This document shows positions 1 to 8,331 of a DNA stretch of 64,000 nt, piece after piece. Numbering within the stretch: position 1 is the stretch's first letter; every line of letters starts with the position of its first letter. Both the position numbers and the translations under genes were made by a program. This DNA is from DATATV01 sp035551355. Lineage in GTDB: Bacteria > Actinomycetota > Actinomycetes > Mycobacteriales > Pseudonocardiaceae. The notes below the pieces were generated by a model that did no database searches, was not told the origin of the DNA, and saw only the letters and a program-made list of their open reading frames with translations. The stretch spans positions 28,626-92,625 of the forward strand of contig DASZNF010000055.1 in NCBI GenBank assembly GCA_035551355.1, given 5' to 3'.

Positions 1-1574
1 CAGCGGGGGACACCACGGGGTTCGTGCTCCGGTTCGGTCGGTCGGGCGGTGCTCTCGGGTTGGGCGGCCGGTGGGCCGTCGAGGGCCTTCATAGTCGCAG
101 AACTGGCGGGCAGGAACAGCACGGCGATCAGCACGCCCAGCGCGGCCAGCCCGGCCGACACCCACAACATGGCGTCCATGCCGTGGGTGAACGCGACCCG
201 CACGGTGTCCAGCAGTCGCGCGGAGCCGAGTTTCTCGGCGCTGGCCACGCCCGTGTTCACGCTGTCCCGCACCGGTGCGGCGATCGCGGTCGACAGCCCG
301 GTCAGCTCGAGTCCGCCCCGGTAGACCGCGCCGAGCACCGCACCCAGCACGGCCACCCCGATGGCCCCGCCGACCTGCCGCAACGCCATGAGCAGGGCGG
401 AGCCGACGCCACCGCGCTCGGCCGACAGCGGGCTCATCGCCGCGTTCATCGCGGTGGGCATGGCGAAGCCGAGACCCGCGCCCATGAGAGCCAGCCAGGT
501 CGCGGTGAGGCCGTAGCCGGTGGCGGTGGTGGTGGCGGTGCCCAACGCGAGCCCGGCCGCCATCAGTCCGAACCCGATCGCGACCACGACCTTGTCCCCG
601 GCCCGGCGCACCACGCGGTCGGCGATGCGCACCCCGATCAGCATGCCGCCGATCATGGGCAGCAGGCGCAGACCGGTGATCAGCGTGCTGGCGCCGTTGA
701 CCGACTGGAAGTACTGCGGAAGCGCGAACAGCATGCCGAACATGGCGAAGCTGACCACCGTCGCGAGCACCGTGCCCCAGGTGAACCCCTTCGACCGGAA
801 CAGGGCCAGATCCACCAGTGGGTGAGCGCTGCGCCGTTGGGTGACCACGAAGATCGCCGCGAACACCACCCCGATCAGCAGGGAGATGAGGGTGCCGGCC
901 TCGCCCCAGCCGTGCTCGCCGGCGCGGATCACCCCGTAGGTGACGCCGAGCAGGGCGATGCCGGAGGTGAGCGTGCCGGGCAGATCGAGTGGTTGGCGGG
1001 TGCTGCTGCGCGATTCCGGGACGAGGGTGGCGACCGCGAGGATGCCGATCGCGGCCATCGGGATGTTGATCAGGAAGACCGAGCCCCACCAGTAGTGCTC
1101 AAGGAGCAGTCCGCCGACGATGGGCCCGATCGGGATGCCGATCATGTTGGCGGTGGCCCAGATGCCGATGGCGCGGGGGCGTTCGGCTTCGGTGAACATG
1201 ACCGGCAGCACGGACATGGACAGCGGCAGCAGGAAGGCCGCCGCCAACCCCAGCACGGCCCGCGCCGCGATCAGCGCCCCGGCCGAGGGCGCCCACGCGC
1301 ACACCGCCGAGGCCGCGCCGAAGAGCGCGAGCGCGAACAACAGCATTCTGCGGCGGCCGTAGCGATCGCCGAGCACGCCGGCGGGCAGCAGGGTGGCGGC
1401 CAGGACCAGCGTGTAGGCGTCGGCGAACCACTGCAGCGTGCCGGTGGAGGCGTGCAGGTCGACCGCGAGGGTCGGCAGCGCGATGTTCAGCACGGTCAGG
1501 TCGAGCCCGACCGCGAGCAGCGCGACGGACAGGGCACCCAACGCCCACCACCGCCGCGCACCCGTCTTCTCCAT
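1..1574 (-). CDS. DHA2-family MFS drug exporter (C-terminus cut by window edge)
   Basis: Proton-driven multidrug exporter of the 14-helix DHA2 (EmrB/QacA) family, acting in the cytoplasmic membrane. The frame opens with ATG at 1574 (MEKTGARRWWALGALSVALL) and stays open to base 3, giving 524 visible residues. Seen are the helix-1 region ending LDLTVLNIALPTLAVDL, the MFS loop motif GVLGDRYGRRRML, and the family motif around GGLLLEHYWWGSVFLINIP. The last visible stretch is hydrophilic and Pro/Glu-rich, so most of the transporter is present. Its own promoter with palindromic operators lies directly upstream, so it is probably transcribed apart from the TetR gene 150 bp upstream. The substrate cannot be told. 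Confidence 0.9.
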   Translation of the reverse strand, partial: MEKTGARRWWALGALSVALLAVGLDLTVLNIALPTLAVDLHASTGTLQWFADAYTLVLAATLLPAGVLGDRYGRRRMLLFALALFGAASAVCAWAPSAGALIAARAVLGLAAAFLLPLSMSVLPVMFTEAERPRAIGIWATANMIGIPIGPIVGGLLLEHYWWGSVFLINIPMAAIGILAVATLVPESRSSTRQPLDLPGTLTSGIALLGVTYGVIRAGEHGWGEAGTLISLLIGVVFAAIFVVTQRRSAHPLVDLALFRSKGFTWGTVLATVVSFAMFGMLFALPQYFQSVNGASTLITGLRLLPMIGGMLIGVRIADRVVRRAGDKVVVAIGFGLMAAGLALGTATTTATGYGLTATWLALMGAGLGFAMPTAMNAAMSPLSAERGGVGSALLMALRQVGGAIGVAVLGAVLGAVYRGGLELTGLSTAIAAPVRDSVNTGVASAEKLGSARLLDTVRVAFTHGMDAMLWVSAGLAALGVLIAVLFLPASSATMKALDGPPAAQPESTARPTEPEHEPRGVPR

Positions 1575-1587
1575 GACATCCCCAACC

Positions 1588-1625
1588 TTTCGAGAGCTTC
1601 TATAAAGTGATAGTAGCTCTCGAAA
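1588..1625 (-). promoter_or_regulatory. Palindromic operator in the MFS exporter promoter
   Basis: Perfect 11-bp inverted repeat (TTTCGAGAGCT / AGCTCTCGAAA) separated by 16 bp, with a smaller CTAT...ATAG dyad inside the spacer. It ends 13 bp before the exporter ATG. One arm falls in the -35/-10 spacer and the other just downstream of the predicted -10 (TACTAT on the minus strand, 1610-1615). This placement suits a repressor of efflux. The protein that binds it is not identifiable. Confidence 0.6.
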
Positions 1626-1627
1626 AC

Positions 1628-1643
1628 AAGTTGATGTCAACTT
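1628..1643 (-). promoter_or_regulatory. MFS promoter -35 region inside a second palindrome
   Basis: Perfect 7-2-7 palindrome AAGTTGA-TG-TCAACTT. On the minus strand it contains a consensus -35 TTGACA (1635-1640), 19 bp from the TACTAT -10. The TTGA-TCAA core resembles operators of MarR-family repressors, which often control DHA2 exporters; that assignment is inference. The dyad is unrelated to the GTTA-N8-TAAC sites near the neighbouring TetR gene. Confidence 0.55.
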
Positions 1644-1724
1644 TATTGGCGTGTGGGGCAGTGGGACCGGGCGACCGGGTGGATTCGAGGTGAGCCGGGC
1701 CGGCGGACCGAGCTGGCGACCGGC

Positions 1725-2318
1725 TCAGGCGGTCAGGCTGCCCGGGCTGGTCAGCGCCGCCAATGCCATGCGGTACAACAGATCCGCCATCGCGGTCCGG
1801 TCCAGGTACGCCGAGTGCGGCGTCGAGTTGATCAAGCCGAACACCGCGTGCGCGGCCGCTCGTGCCGCCGGTTCGGTGGTGCCGGGCACGGTGGCGCGGA
1901 TGGTGCTCACCCACAGTTCCACGTACCGCCGCTGCAACGCCCGCACCCGCCGCCGGTCCGGCTCGGCCAGGTTGCCAAGGCTCGTTTCGTGCACGGTGAT
2001 CAGCGACGGGTTGTCCAGCGCGAAGGCCACCTGGAAGCGCACCAGTTCGGGCAGCGCGCGTTCGGGTTGCTCGTGCGCCGCCAACGTCCGCTGCCCGCCG
2101 TCGAGCAGGATCTCGCTGATCGAGGTGAGCATCTCCCCGAGCATCGCGTCCTTGCTCCGGAAGTGCCGGTACAGCGCGGGCCCGGAGATGCCCACCGCGG
2201 CCCCGATGTCGTCGATGCCGACCCCGTGAAAACCGTGCCGCGCGAACAATTCCGCCGCCGCGGCGAGGATCTGCTCGCGGCGCGTCGTCTTCCCGTCGGG
2301 GGCTGCGGTGAACGGCAC
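1725..2318 (-). CDS. TetR-family regulator of the acyl-CoA carboxylase operon
   Basis: 197-residue TetR repressor. The N-terminal helix-turn-helix spans about residues 12-58 (REQILAAAAELFARHGF, then GISGPALYRHFRSKDAML), followed by a C-terminal ligand-binding domain. It starts at a GTG, nine bases downstream of a GTTA-N8-TAAC palindrome that also occurs twice before the acyl-CoA carboxylase gene. It therefore probably represses itself and that operon, with an acyl-CoA as a plausible inducer. Mycobacteria keep a TetR gene (Rv2506) by their accD1-accA1-fadE19 genes, which supports the assignment. Control of the downstream MFS gene is less likely because that promoter carries different palindromes. 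Confidence 0.85.
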   Translation of the reverse strand: MPFTAAPDGKTTRREQILAAAAELFARHGFHGVGIDDIGAAVGISGPALYRHFRSKDAMLGEMLTSISEILLDGGQRTLAAHEQPERALPELVRFQVAFALDNPSLITVHETSLGNLAEPDRRRVRALQRRYVELWVSTIRATVPGTTEPAARAAAHAVFGLINSTPHSAYLDRTAMADLLYRMALAALTSPGSLTA

Positions 2319-2326
2319 TCCGCGAT

Positions 2327-2342
2327 GTTAGCGCCAGTTAAC
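2327..2342. promoter_or_regulatory. Candidate TetR operator (autoregulatory)
   Basis: GTTAGCGCCAGTTAAC, an imperfect dyad of form GTTA-N8-TAAC. It is nine bases upstream of the tetR GTG and about 120 bp upstream of the lipase gene. The same 16-bp architecture recurs at 3398 and 3427. Confidence 0.6.
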
Positions 2343-2464
2343 CGGTCCCTCGATCAGGTCTGCGCAGTTCAGCCATTTGGTTAACTCTTGACTTACCGCT
2401 TCTGCATCGGGTCAGAAGTTGGTATCCATGACTTACCCGCAGCGTTGCGACCCCAGGAGGTCCG

Positions 2465-3277
2465 ATGCGTCTGTCATCCCGCACCCGAATCCCACTCCTC
2501 GCCGCCGCCACCGCACTGGCCGCCACCGCGGCCATGGTGGTCCCGGCCTCCGCGGCCACCGCCGTCGAATACGCCGCCCTCGGCGACTCCTACACCTCCG
2601 GCGTGGGCACCGGCGACTACGAATCCTCCAGTGGCAGCTGCGATCGCAGCGTCGAGTCCTACGCCGCCCTCTGGGAAGCCGCGCACACCGTGTCGGCCTT
2701 CGACTTCGCGGCCTGCTCCGGCGCCAAGACCACGGACGTCATCTCCGGTCAGCTCTCCGGGCTCTCGGCCGCCACCAACGTCGTCACCATCACCGTCGGC
2801 GGCAACGACGCCGGGTTCTCCTCGGTCATGACCACCTGCATCGAGAGCAGCGACTCCGGCTGCCAGACCGCGGTGGACAACGCCGAGACCTACGTGCAGA
2901 GCACCCTGCCCGGCCTGCTGGACAACACCTACGGCGACATTCGCAGCCACGCCCCGAACGCGGTCGTCTACGTGCTGGGCTACCCGCGCTTCTACCAGCT
3001 CGACGGCAGCTGCATCGTCGGCATGTCCGACGCCAAGCGCGGCTACATCAACGGCGGCGCCGACGTGCTGGACTCGCAGATCGCCACCGAGGTGGGCAAG
3101 TACAGCGGATTCCAGTTCGTCGACGTGCGCAGCGCCTTCGCCGCGCACGAGATCTGCTCGTCGAGCACGGCCTGGCTGCACAGCGTCGACTGGACCGCCA
3201 TCGGCGAGTCCTATCACCCCACCGCGAACGGCTACCAGCTCGGCGACCTGCCCACGCTGACCGCCGTGACCGGCTGA
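2465..3277 (+). CDS. Secreted SGNH/GDSL-family lipase/esterase
   Basis: 270-residue secreted ester hydrolase related to the Streptomyces SGNH lipases. A signal peptide occupies about residues 1-31 (Arg-rich start, Ala-rich core, cleavage near PASAATA). The catalytic blocks are visible: block I GDSYTSG with the nucleophile Ser, block III GGND with the oxyanion Asn, and block V SYHPTANGY with the catalytic His. Six Cys suggest three disulfides, as in Streptomyces lipases. A clear AGGAGG lies four bases before the ATG. A strong hairpin follows the stop codon, so it is a single-gene transcript. It sits between the TetR gene and its predicted target operon and may supply fatty acids to it. Confidence 0.92.
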   Translation: MRLSSRTRIPLLAAATALAATAAMVVPASAATAVEYAALGDSYTSGVGTGDYESSSGSCDRSVESYAALWEAAHTVSAFDFAACSGAKTTDVISGQLSGLSAATNVVTITVGGNDAGFSSVMTTCIESSDSGCQTAVDNAETYVQSTLPGLLDNTYGDIRSHAPNAVVYVLGYPRFYQLDGSCIVGMSDAKRGYINGGADVLDSQIATEVGKYSGFQFVDVRSAFAAHEICSSSTAWLHSVDWTAIGESYHPTANGYQLGDLPTLTAVTG

Positions 3278-3337
3278 TCCACGCGTTCTCCCCGGGTTCA
3301 ACGTCGCACCCGGCCCGCACCGGCCGCGCGCCGGCCC

Positions 3338-3371
3338 GATGCCCCGGCAACCCTTGTGCTGCCGGGGCATC
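3338..3371 (+). terminator. Intrinsic hairpin terminator after the lipase gene
   Basis: Perfect 12-bp stem (GATGCCCCGGCA / TGCCGGGGCATC) with a 10-nt loop and no U-tract. It lies 60 bp after the lipase stop codon and ends 26 bp before the first acyl-CoA carboxylase operator. Confidence 0.8.
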
Positions 3372-3397
3372 GGCGTCCCCGTCCACTGGCGATCTTG

Positions 3398-3413
3398 GTT
3401 AGTGAGCGCTAAC
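3398..3413. promoter_or_regulatory. Candidate TetR operator 1 before the acyl-CoA carboxylase operon
   Basis: GTTAGTGAGCGCTAAC, a near-perfect dyad with arms GTTAG and CTAAC. It matches the site upstream of tetR and is centred 29 bp from the next copy, close to three helical turns. Confidence 0.65.
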
Positions 3414-3426
3414 ATGGCGCCGTCAA

Positions 3427-3442
3427 GTTAACGATGACTAAC
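3427..3442. promoter_or_regulatory. Candidate TetR operator 2 before the acyl-CoA carboxylase operon
   Basis: GTTAACGATGACTAAC, a GTTA-N8-TAAC dyad ending eight bases before the accD1 start. Binding here would cover the transcription start or ribosome-binding site. Confidence 0.6.
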
Positions 3443-3450
3443 TAGCCGAG

Positions 3451-5073
3451 GTGGTCGGAGTGGACGCGCCTGCCCTGCGCAGTACGGCCGATCCGTCGAC
3501 ACAGTCCTACCAACGCAACGTCAAGGCCCACACCGCGCTGGCCGACGAGCTGCACGCGCGGCTGGCCACGGCCCGGCGCGGCGGTCCGGAGCGGGCCAGG
3601 ACGCGGCACGTCGAGCGCGGCAAGCTGCTGCCCCGCGACCGGGTGGACGCGCTGCTCGACCCGGGCTCACCGTTCCTGGAGCTGTCTCCGTTGGCCGCCA
3701 ACGGGATGTACGACGACGAGGCGCCCTCGGCCGGCATCATCACCGGCGTCGGCCGCGTCTCCGGCCGGGAATGTGTGGTGGTGGCCAACGACGCCACCGT
3801 CAAGGGCGGCACCTACTACCCGATGACGGTCAAGAAACACCTGCGGGCCCAGGAAGTCGCGCTGCACAACCGGTTGCCCTGCGTCTACCTGGTCGACTCC
3901 GGCGGCGCGTTCCTGCCCCGCCAGGACGAGGTGTTCCCGGACCGCGAGCACTTCGGCCGGATCTTCTTCAATCAGGCCACCATGTCCGGTCGCGGCATCC
4001 CGCAACTGGCCGCGGTGCTCGGCTCGTGCACCGCCGGCGGCGCGTACGTGCCGGCCATGAGCGACGAGGCGGTCATCGTGCGCGACCAGGGCACCATCTT
4101 CCTTGGCGGTCCGCCGCTGGTGAAGGCGGCCACCGGCGAGGTGGTCAGCGCCGAGGACCTTGGCGGCGGCCTGCTGCACTCGCGCACCTCCGGCGTCACC
4201 GACCACCTGGCCGACGACGACGCGCACGCCCTGCAGATCCTGCGCGGCATCGTGTCCACTCTCGGCCCGCGCGCCCCGCGGCCGTGGGAAGTGGCCGCGA
4301 GCGAGGAACCGGCGGTCGACCCGGACGAGCTGTTCGGCATGGTGCCCACCGATTCCCGCACCCCCTACGACGTGCGCGAGGTGATCGCGCGGGTGGTGGA
4401 CGGCAGCCGGTTCGCCGAGTTCAAACAGGAGTACGGGCCCACCCTGGTCACCGGGTTCGCCCGCATCCACGGGCATCCGGTGGGCATCGTGGCCAACAAC
4501 GGCGTGCTGTTCGGCGAGTCCGCGCTCAAGGGCGCGCACTTCATCGAACTGTGCGACCAGCGCTCGATTCCGTTGGTGTTCCTGCAGAACATCACCGGGT
4601 TCATGGTCGGCCGGGAGTACGAGGCGGGCGGAATCGCCAAGCACGGCGCCAAAATGGTCACCGCGGTGGCCTGTGCCCGGGTGCCCAAGTTCACCGTGAT
4701 CATCGGCGGTTCGTTCGGCGCGGGCAACTACTCCATGTGCGGGCGCGCCTATTCGCCTCGGTTCCTGTGGATGTGGCCCAACGCGCGGATCTCGGTGATG
4801 GGCGGGGAACAGGCCGCCTCGGTGCTGGCCACGGTGCGCCGCGATCAGTTCGACGCGCGCGGCGAGGACTGGTCGGCGCAGGCCGAGGACGAGTTCAAGT
4901 CGCCCATCCGCGCTCAGTACGAGGATCAGGGCAACCCGTACTACTCCACGGCCCGGCTGTGGGACGACGGCGTGATCGACCCGAGGGACACCCGGATGGT
5001 GCTGGGTCTGGCCCTGTCCACGGCGGCCAACGCGCCGCTGGAACCCGTTGGCTACGGCGTTTTCCGGATGTGA
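3451..5073 (+). CDS. accD1: Acyl-CoA carboxylase carboxyltransferase (beta) subunit, methylcrotonyl-CoA type
   Basis: Carboxyltransferase subunit that moves the carboxyl group from carboxybiotin to an acyl-CoA. The 540-residue length and the N-terminal sequence (YQRNVKAHTALADELHARL) fit 3-methylcrotonyl-CoA carboxylase beta subunits better than acetyl/propionyl-CoA AccD. Glycine-rich acyl-CoA and biotin pockets are visible (GSCTAGGAYVPAMSDE about residue 190; FGAGNYSMCGRAYSPRFLW about residue 425). Start is GTG at 3451; an in-frame GTG at 3460 is equally possible. The order carboxyltransferase, biotin carboxylase, acyl-CoA dehydrogenase matches mycobacterial accD1-accA1-fadE19, a leucine degradation set. 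Two operators precede it. Confidence 0.9.
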   Translation: MVGVDAPALRSTADPSTQSYQRNVKAHTALADELHARLATARRGGPERARTRHVERGKLLPRDRVDALLDPGSPFLELSPLAANGMYDDEAPSAGIITGVGRVSGRECVVVANDATVKGGTYYPMTVKKHLRAQEVALHNRLPCVYLVDSGGAFLPRQDEVFPDREHFGRIFFNQATMSGRGIPQLAAVLGSCTAGGAYVPAMSDEAVIVRDQGTIFLGGPPLVKAATGEVVSAEDLGGGLLHSRTSGVTDHLADDDAHALQILRGIVSTLGPRAPRPWEVAASEEPAVDPDELFGMVPTDSRTPYDVREVIARVVDGSRFAEFKQEYGPTLVTGFARIHGHPVGIVANNGVLFGESALKGAHFIELCDQRSIPLVFLQNITGFMVGREYEAGGIAKHGAKMVTAVACARVPKFTVIIGGSFGAGNYSMCGRAYSPRFLWMWPNARISVMGGEQAASVLATVRRDQFDARGEDWSAQAEDEFKSPIRAQYEDQGNPYYSTARLWDDGVIDPRDTRMVLGLALSTAANAPLEPVGYGVFRM

Positions 5074-5080
5074 CGAAGAA

Positions 5081-7084
5081 ATGAGCGACGCCTTGTTCGA
5101 CAGTGTGCTCGTGGCCAATCGTGGCGAGATCGCGGTGCGGGTCGGGAAAACCTTGCGGCGTATGGGAATCCGCTGGATCTCGGTGTACAGCGACGCCGAT
5201 GCCGACGCGCCGCACGTGACCGAGGCCGATGTCGCGGTGCGCCTTGGCCCGGCCGCGGCCGCGCAGAGCTACCTGTCCATCGAGCGGATCATCGCCGCCG
5301 CAACGGAAACCGGCGCTCAGGCCATCCATCCCGGCTACGGCTTCCTGTCCGAGAACGCCGAGTTCGCCGCGGCCTGCGCCAAGGCGGGCCTGGCGTTCAT
5401 CGGGCCGCCGGCCGACGCGATCGAGGCGATGGGCGACAAAATCCGGGCCAAGCGGCTGGTGGCCGCGGCCGGGGTTGCGGTGGTGCCCGGGCGAACCGAA
5501 TCCGGCATGTCCGACGAGCAGTTGGCCCAGGCGGCCCAGGAGGTCGGTTTTCCGGTGCTGCTCAAGCCGTCCGCGGGTGGCGGGGGCAAGGGCATGCGGC
5601 TGGTCACCGACCCGGCCGACCTGGCCGGGAACATCGCCTCGGCCCGGCGCGAGGCGGCCGCCTCGTTCGGCGACGACACGCTGCTGGTCGAGCGTTTCGT
5701 GCGGAATCCGAGGCACATCGAGATCCAGGTGCTGGCCGACGCCCACGGCACCGTGCTGCACCTGGGTGAGCGCGAGTGCAGTCTGCAGCGCAGGCACCAG
5801 AAGATCGTGGAGGAGGCGCCCTCGCCGTTGCTGTCCGACCATCCGGACGGCGAAAAAATCCGGGAGCGGATGGGCCAGGCCGCCATCGACGCGGCCGCCT
5901 CGGTCGGCTACACCGGTGCGGGCACGGTGGAGTTCATCGTGTCCGGCACGGACGCCGGTGAGTTCTTCTTCATGGAGATGAACACCCGCCTGCAGGTGGA
6001 GCACCCGGTCACCGAGCTGGTCACCGGCATCGACCTGGTGGAGCAGCAGATCCGGGTGGCCGCAGGAGAGAAACTGAGGCTCTCACCGGGAAAACCGAAC
6101 GGACACGCGGTCGAGGTCCGGGTGTACGCCGAGGACCCGGAACACGGCTTCCTGCCCACCGGCGGGAAAGTGCTGGCGCTGCACGAACCGGCCGACTCGG
6201 TGCGGGTCGATTCCGCGCTGCGCAATGGAAGCGTGGTCGGCAGCGACTACGATCCCATGCTGGCCAAGTACATCGCGCACGGCCCGACCCGCGCCGACGC
6301 GCTGCGCGGTCTTGGCGCGGCGCTGCGCGAGGCCACCGTCCTGGGCGTGACCACCAACATCGGCTTCCTGCAACGGTTGCTGGCCGACGAGGACGTCCGC
6401 TCCGGCAAGCTGGACACCGGGCTGGTGGAACGCAAACTGGCCGCGCTGACCGAGGCGGAACTGCCCGAGGAAGTGCTGATCGCCGCTGCGCTGGAACGCG
6501 CCCTCGCGCTGGAACCCGCCGACGGCACAACGGATCCGTGGGACATCCCGGGTGGCTGGCGGATCGGCGAGCCCGCCTGGGCCCGGTGGAGTATCGGTGT
6601 GCCCGGGGAGAAGCCGGCCGAGGTGAAACTGCGCGGCCGGGCGGACGCGGCGGAAGTCGTTGTCGGGCAGGGAGATCCGCAGTCGGCTTCGGCCCACTGG
6701 GCCAACGGTGACCTGGTGCTGGTGCACGCCGGCCGGACCCGGCGCTACGCCTGCGCCCGGGCGGATGGCGTGCTGTGGCTGGCCGCGGGCGGCCGCACCT
6801 GGGCCCTGGCCGAGACCGAACGGCTGGCCGCGGCCCGCACCGAGCGCGCGGGCGCGGGCGGCGGCCCGGTCACCTCGCCGATGCCGGGCACGGTGCTGGA
6901 CGTGCGGGTCAAGCAGGGCGACGAAGTCGCCGCCGGTGCGCCGTTGCTGGTGGTGGAGGCGATGAAGATGGAGCATACGGTGACCGCCCCGGTGGACGGG
7001 GTGGTCGGCGAGTTGTCCGTTGGCGTGGGCCAGCAGGTCGCGCTGGGCGAGCGGCTGGCCGTGATCACGGAGGACGGGAAATGA
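5081..7084 (+). CDS. accA1: Acyl-CoA carboxylase biotin carboxylase/BCCP (alpha) subunit
   Basis: 667-residue biotin carboxylase fused to its biotin carrier domain, partner of the preceding subunit. It carboxylates biotin using ATP and bicarbonate. Seen are the N-terminal VLVANRGEIAVRV, the ATP-grasp loop KPSAGGGGKGM, the EMNTRLQVEHPVTE motif, and the C-terminal biotinylation site VVEAMKMEHTV with Lys629 as the acceptor. I chose ATG 5081, seven bases after the accD1 stop and preceded by GAAGAA; the TTG at 5048 would lie inside accD1. The middle BT-like region (about residues 450-590) is typical of methylcrotonyl-CoA carboxylase alpha chains. Confidence 0.93.
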   Translation: MSDALFDSVLVANRGEIAVRVGKTLRRMGIRWISVYSDADADAPHVTEADVAVRLGPAAAAQSYLSIERIIAAATETGAQAIHPGYGFLSENAEFAAACAKAGLAFIGPPADAIEAMGDKIRAKRLVAAAGVAVVPGRTESGMSDEQLAQAAQEVGFPVLLKPSAGGGGKGMRLVTDPADLAGNIASARREAAASFGDDTLLVERFVRNPRHIEIQVLADAHGTVLHLGERECSLQRRHQKIVEEAPSPLLSDHPDGEKIRERMGQAAIDAAASVGYTGAGTVEFIVSGTDAGEFFFMEMNTRLQVEHPVTELVTGIDLVEQQIRVAAGEKLRLSPGKPNGHAVEVRVYAEDPEHGFLPTGGKVLALHEPADSVRVDSALRNGSVVGSDYDPMLAKYIAHGPTRADALRGLGAALREATVLGVTTNIGFLQRLLADEDVRSGKLDTGLVERKLAALTEAELPEEVLIAAALERALALEPADGTTDPWDIPGGWRIGEPAWARWSIGVPGEKPAEVKLRGRADAAEVVVGQGDPQSASAHWANGDLVLVHAGRTRRYACARADGVLWLAAGGRTWALAETERLAAARTERAGAGGGPVTSPMPGTVLDVRVKQGDEVAAGAPLLVVEAMKMEHTVTAPVDGVVGELSVGVGQQVALGERLAVITEDGK

Positions 7085-8232
7085 TCGACTTTCGGCTGGA
7101 CGAGGAGCAGGAAGCCCTGCGCAAGACGGTCGAGGAGTTCGCCCGCGCGGAGATCGCGCCGGTGATCGGCGGGTTCTACGAGCGCGAGGAGTTCCCCTAC
7201 GAGATCGTGGCCGGGATGGCCCGGATGGGCCTGTTCGGGTTGCCGTTCGGCGAGGAGTACGGCGGCATGGGCGGCGACTACTTCACGCTGTGCCTGGCCC
7301 TGGAGGAACTGGCCCGGGTCGACTCCTCGGTCGCGGCCACCCTGGAGGCCGGGGTTTCCCTTGGCGCCATGCCGATCTACCGGTTCGGTACCGAGGAGCA
7401 GAAGCGGGAATGGTTGCCCCGCCTGTGTTCCGGTGAGGCTCTGGGCGGGTTCGGGCTGACCGAGCCGGGCGGCGGATCGGACGCGGGCGCCACCCGCACC
7501 ACCGCCGAACTGGACGGCGACGAGTGGGTGCTCAACGGCTCCAAGGCGTTCATCACCAACTCCGGCACCGATATCACCGCGCTGGTGACGGTCACCGCGG
7601 TCACGGGTGCGAAACCCGATGGCGGCAAGGAGATCTCGGCCATCATCGTGCCCTCGGGCACGCCCGGATTCAGCGTCGGGAGGAAGTACTCCAAGGTCGG
7701 CTGGAACGCCTCGGACACCCACGAACTGGCCTTCGACGACTGCCGGGTGCCCGCGGCCAATCTGCTGGGCCGGCGCGGGCGCGGCTACGCCCAGTTCCTG
7801 TCCATTCTGGACGAGGGACGAATCGCCATCGCCGCGCTGTCGGTCGGCCTGGCCCAGGGTTGCGTGGACGAGTGCGTGCGGTACGCGGGCGAGCGGGAGG
7901 CGTTCGGCCGGACGATCGGGCAGTACCAGGCGATCCAGTTCAAGATCGCGGACATGGAACTGCGCGCGCACACCGCCCGATTGGCCTATTACCAGGCAGC
8001 GGCGAAAATGCTAGGCGGCGGACCGTTCAAGAAGGAGGCGGCGATCGCGAAACTGGCCTCCTCCAACGCGGCCATGGACAACGCGCGGGACGCCACGCAG
8101 ATCTTCGGCGGCTACGGGTTCATGAACGAATTCCCGGTCGGCCGGTTCTACCGGGACGCCAAGATCCTGGAGATCGGCGAGGGCACCAGCGAGGTGCAGC
8201 GGATGCTGATCGCCCGCGAACTGGGCTTGTGA
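7081..8232 (+). CDS. Acyl-CoA dehydrogenase (branched/short chain)
   Basis: 383-residue FAD flavoenzyme that oxidises an acyl-CoA to the 2-enoyl-CoA. It overlaps accA1 by ATGA, showing translational coupling. Family motifs are GGFGLTEPGGGSDAG (about residue 125) and QIFGGYGFMNEFPVGRFYRDAKI (about residue 340). In the end motif GEGTSEVQR, Glu367 sits where MCAD/SCAD enzymes keep the catalytic base; isovaleryl-CoA dehydrogenases usually have a small residue there. A short branched-chain or short-chain substrate is thus at least as likely as isovaleryl-CoA. Position corresponds to mycobacterial fadE19. The gene ends the operon, before a long hairpin. Confidence 0.92.
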   Translation: MIDFRLDEEQEALRKTVEEFARAEIAPVIGGFYEREEFPYEIVAGMARMGLFGLPFGEEYGGMGGDYFTLCLALEELARVDSSVAATLEAGVSLGAMPIYRFGTEEQKREWLPRLCSGEALGGFGLTEPGGGSDAGATRTTAELDGDEWVLNGSKAFITNSGTDITALVTVTAVTGAKPDGGKEISAIIVPSGTPGFSVGRKYSKVGWNASDTHELAFDDCRVPAANLLGRRGRGYAQFLSILDEGRIAIAALSVGLAQGCVDECVRYAGEREAFGRTIGQYQAIQFKIADMELRAHTARLAYYQAAAKMLGGGPFKKEAAIAKLASSNAAMDNARDATQIFGGYGFMNEFPVGRFYRDAKILEIGEGTSEVQRMLIARELGL

Positions 8233-8285
8233 GCTCTGTGAGCCATGAGCCGGTTCTGCCGGGGAGCGAACCGGCCTCCGGTCAG

Positions 8286-8331
8286 GACGGGGCTGTTCAC
8301 ACTACTTAAGACAGGTGTGAACGGCCCCGTC
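8286..8331 (+). terminator. Intrinsic terminator of the acyl-CoA carboxylase operon
   Basis: 17-bp stem (GACGGGGCTGTTCACAC pairing with GTGTGAACGGCCCCGTC, one G-U pair) and a 12-nt loop, 53 bp after the dehydrogenase stop. The rest of 8332-8523 holds only a small hairpin (8459-8478, GGGGAT/ATCCCC) in the leader of the next gene. Confidence 0.85.

Noticed and set aside
24..1610. 528-codon plus-strand ORF opposite the MFS gene
   Set aside because: Its translation is low-complexity, rich in Arg, Gly, His and Gln, a typical shadow of a high-GC gene. The minus strand encodes a clean 14-helix transporter. Similar shadows opposite most genes were ignored.
2388..2428. TTGACT with TATCCA as a promoter for the lipase gene
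   Set aside because: The spacer would be 29 bp, too long for a sigma-70-type promoter.
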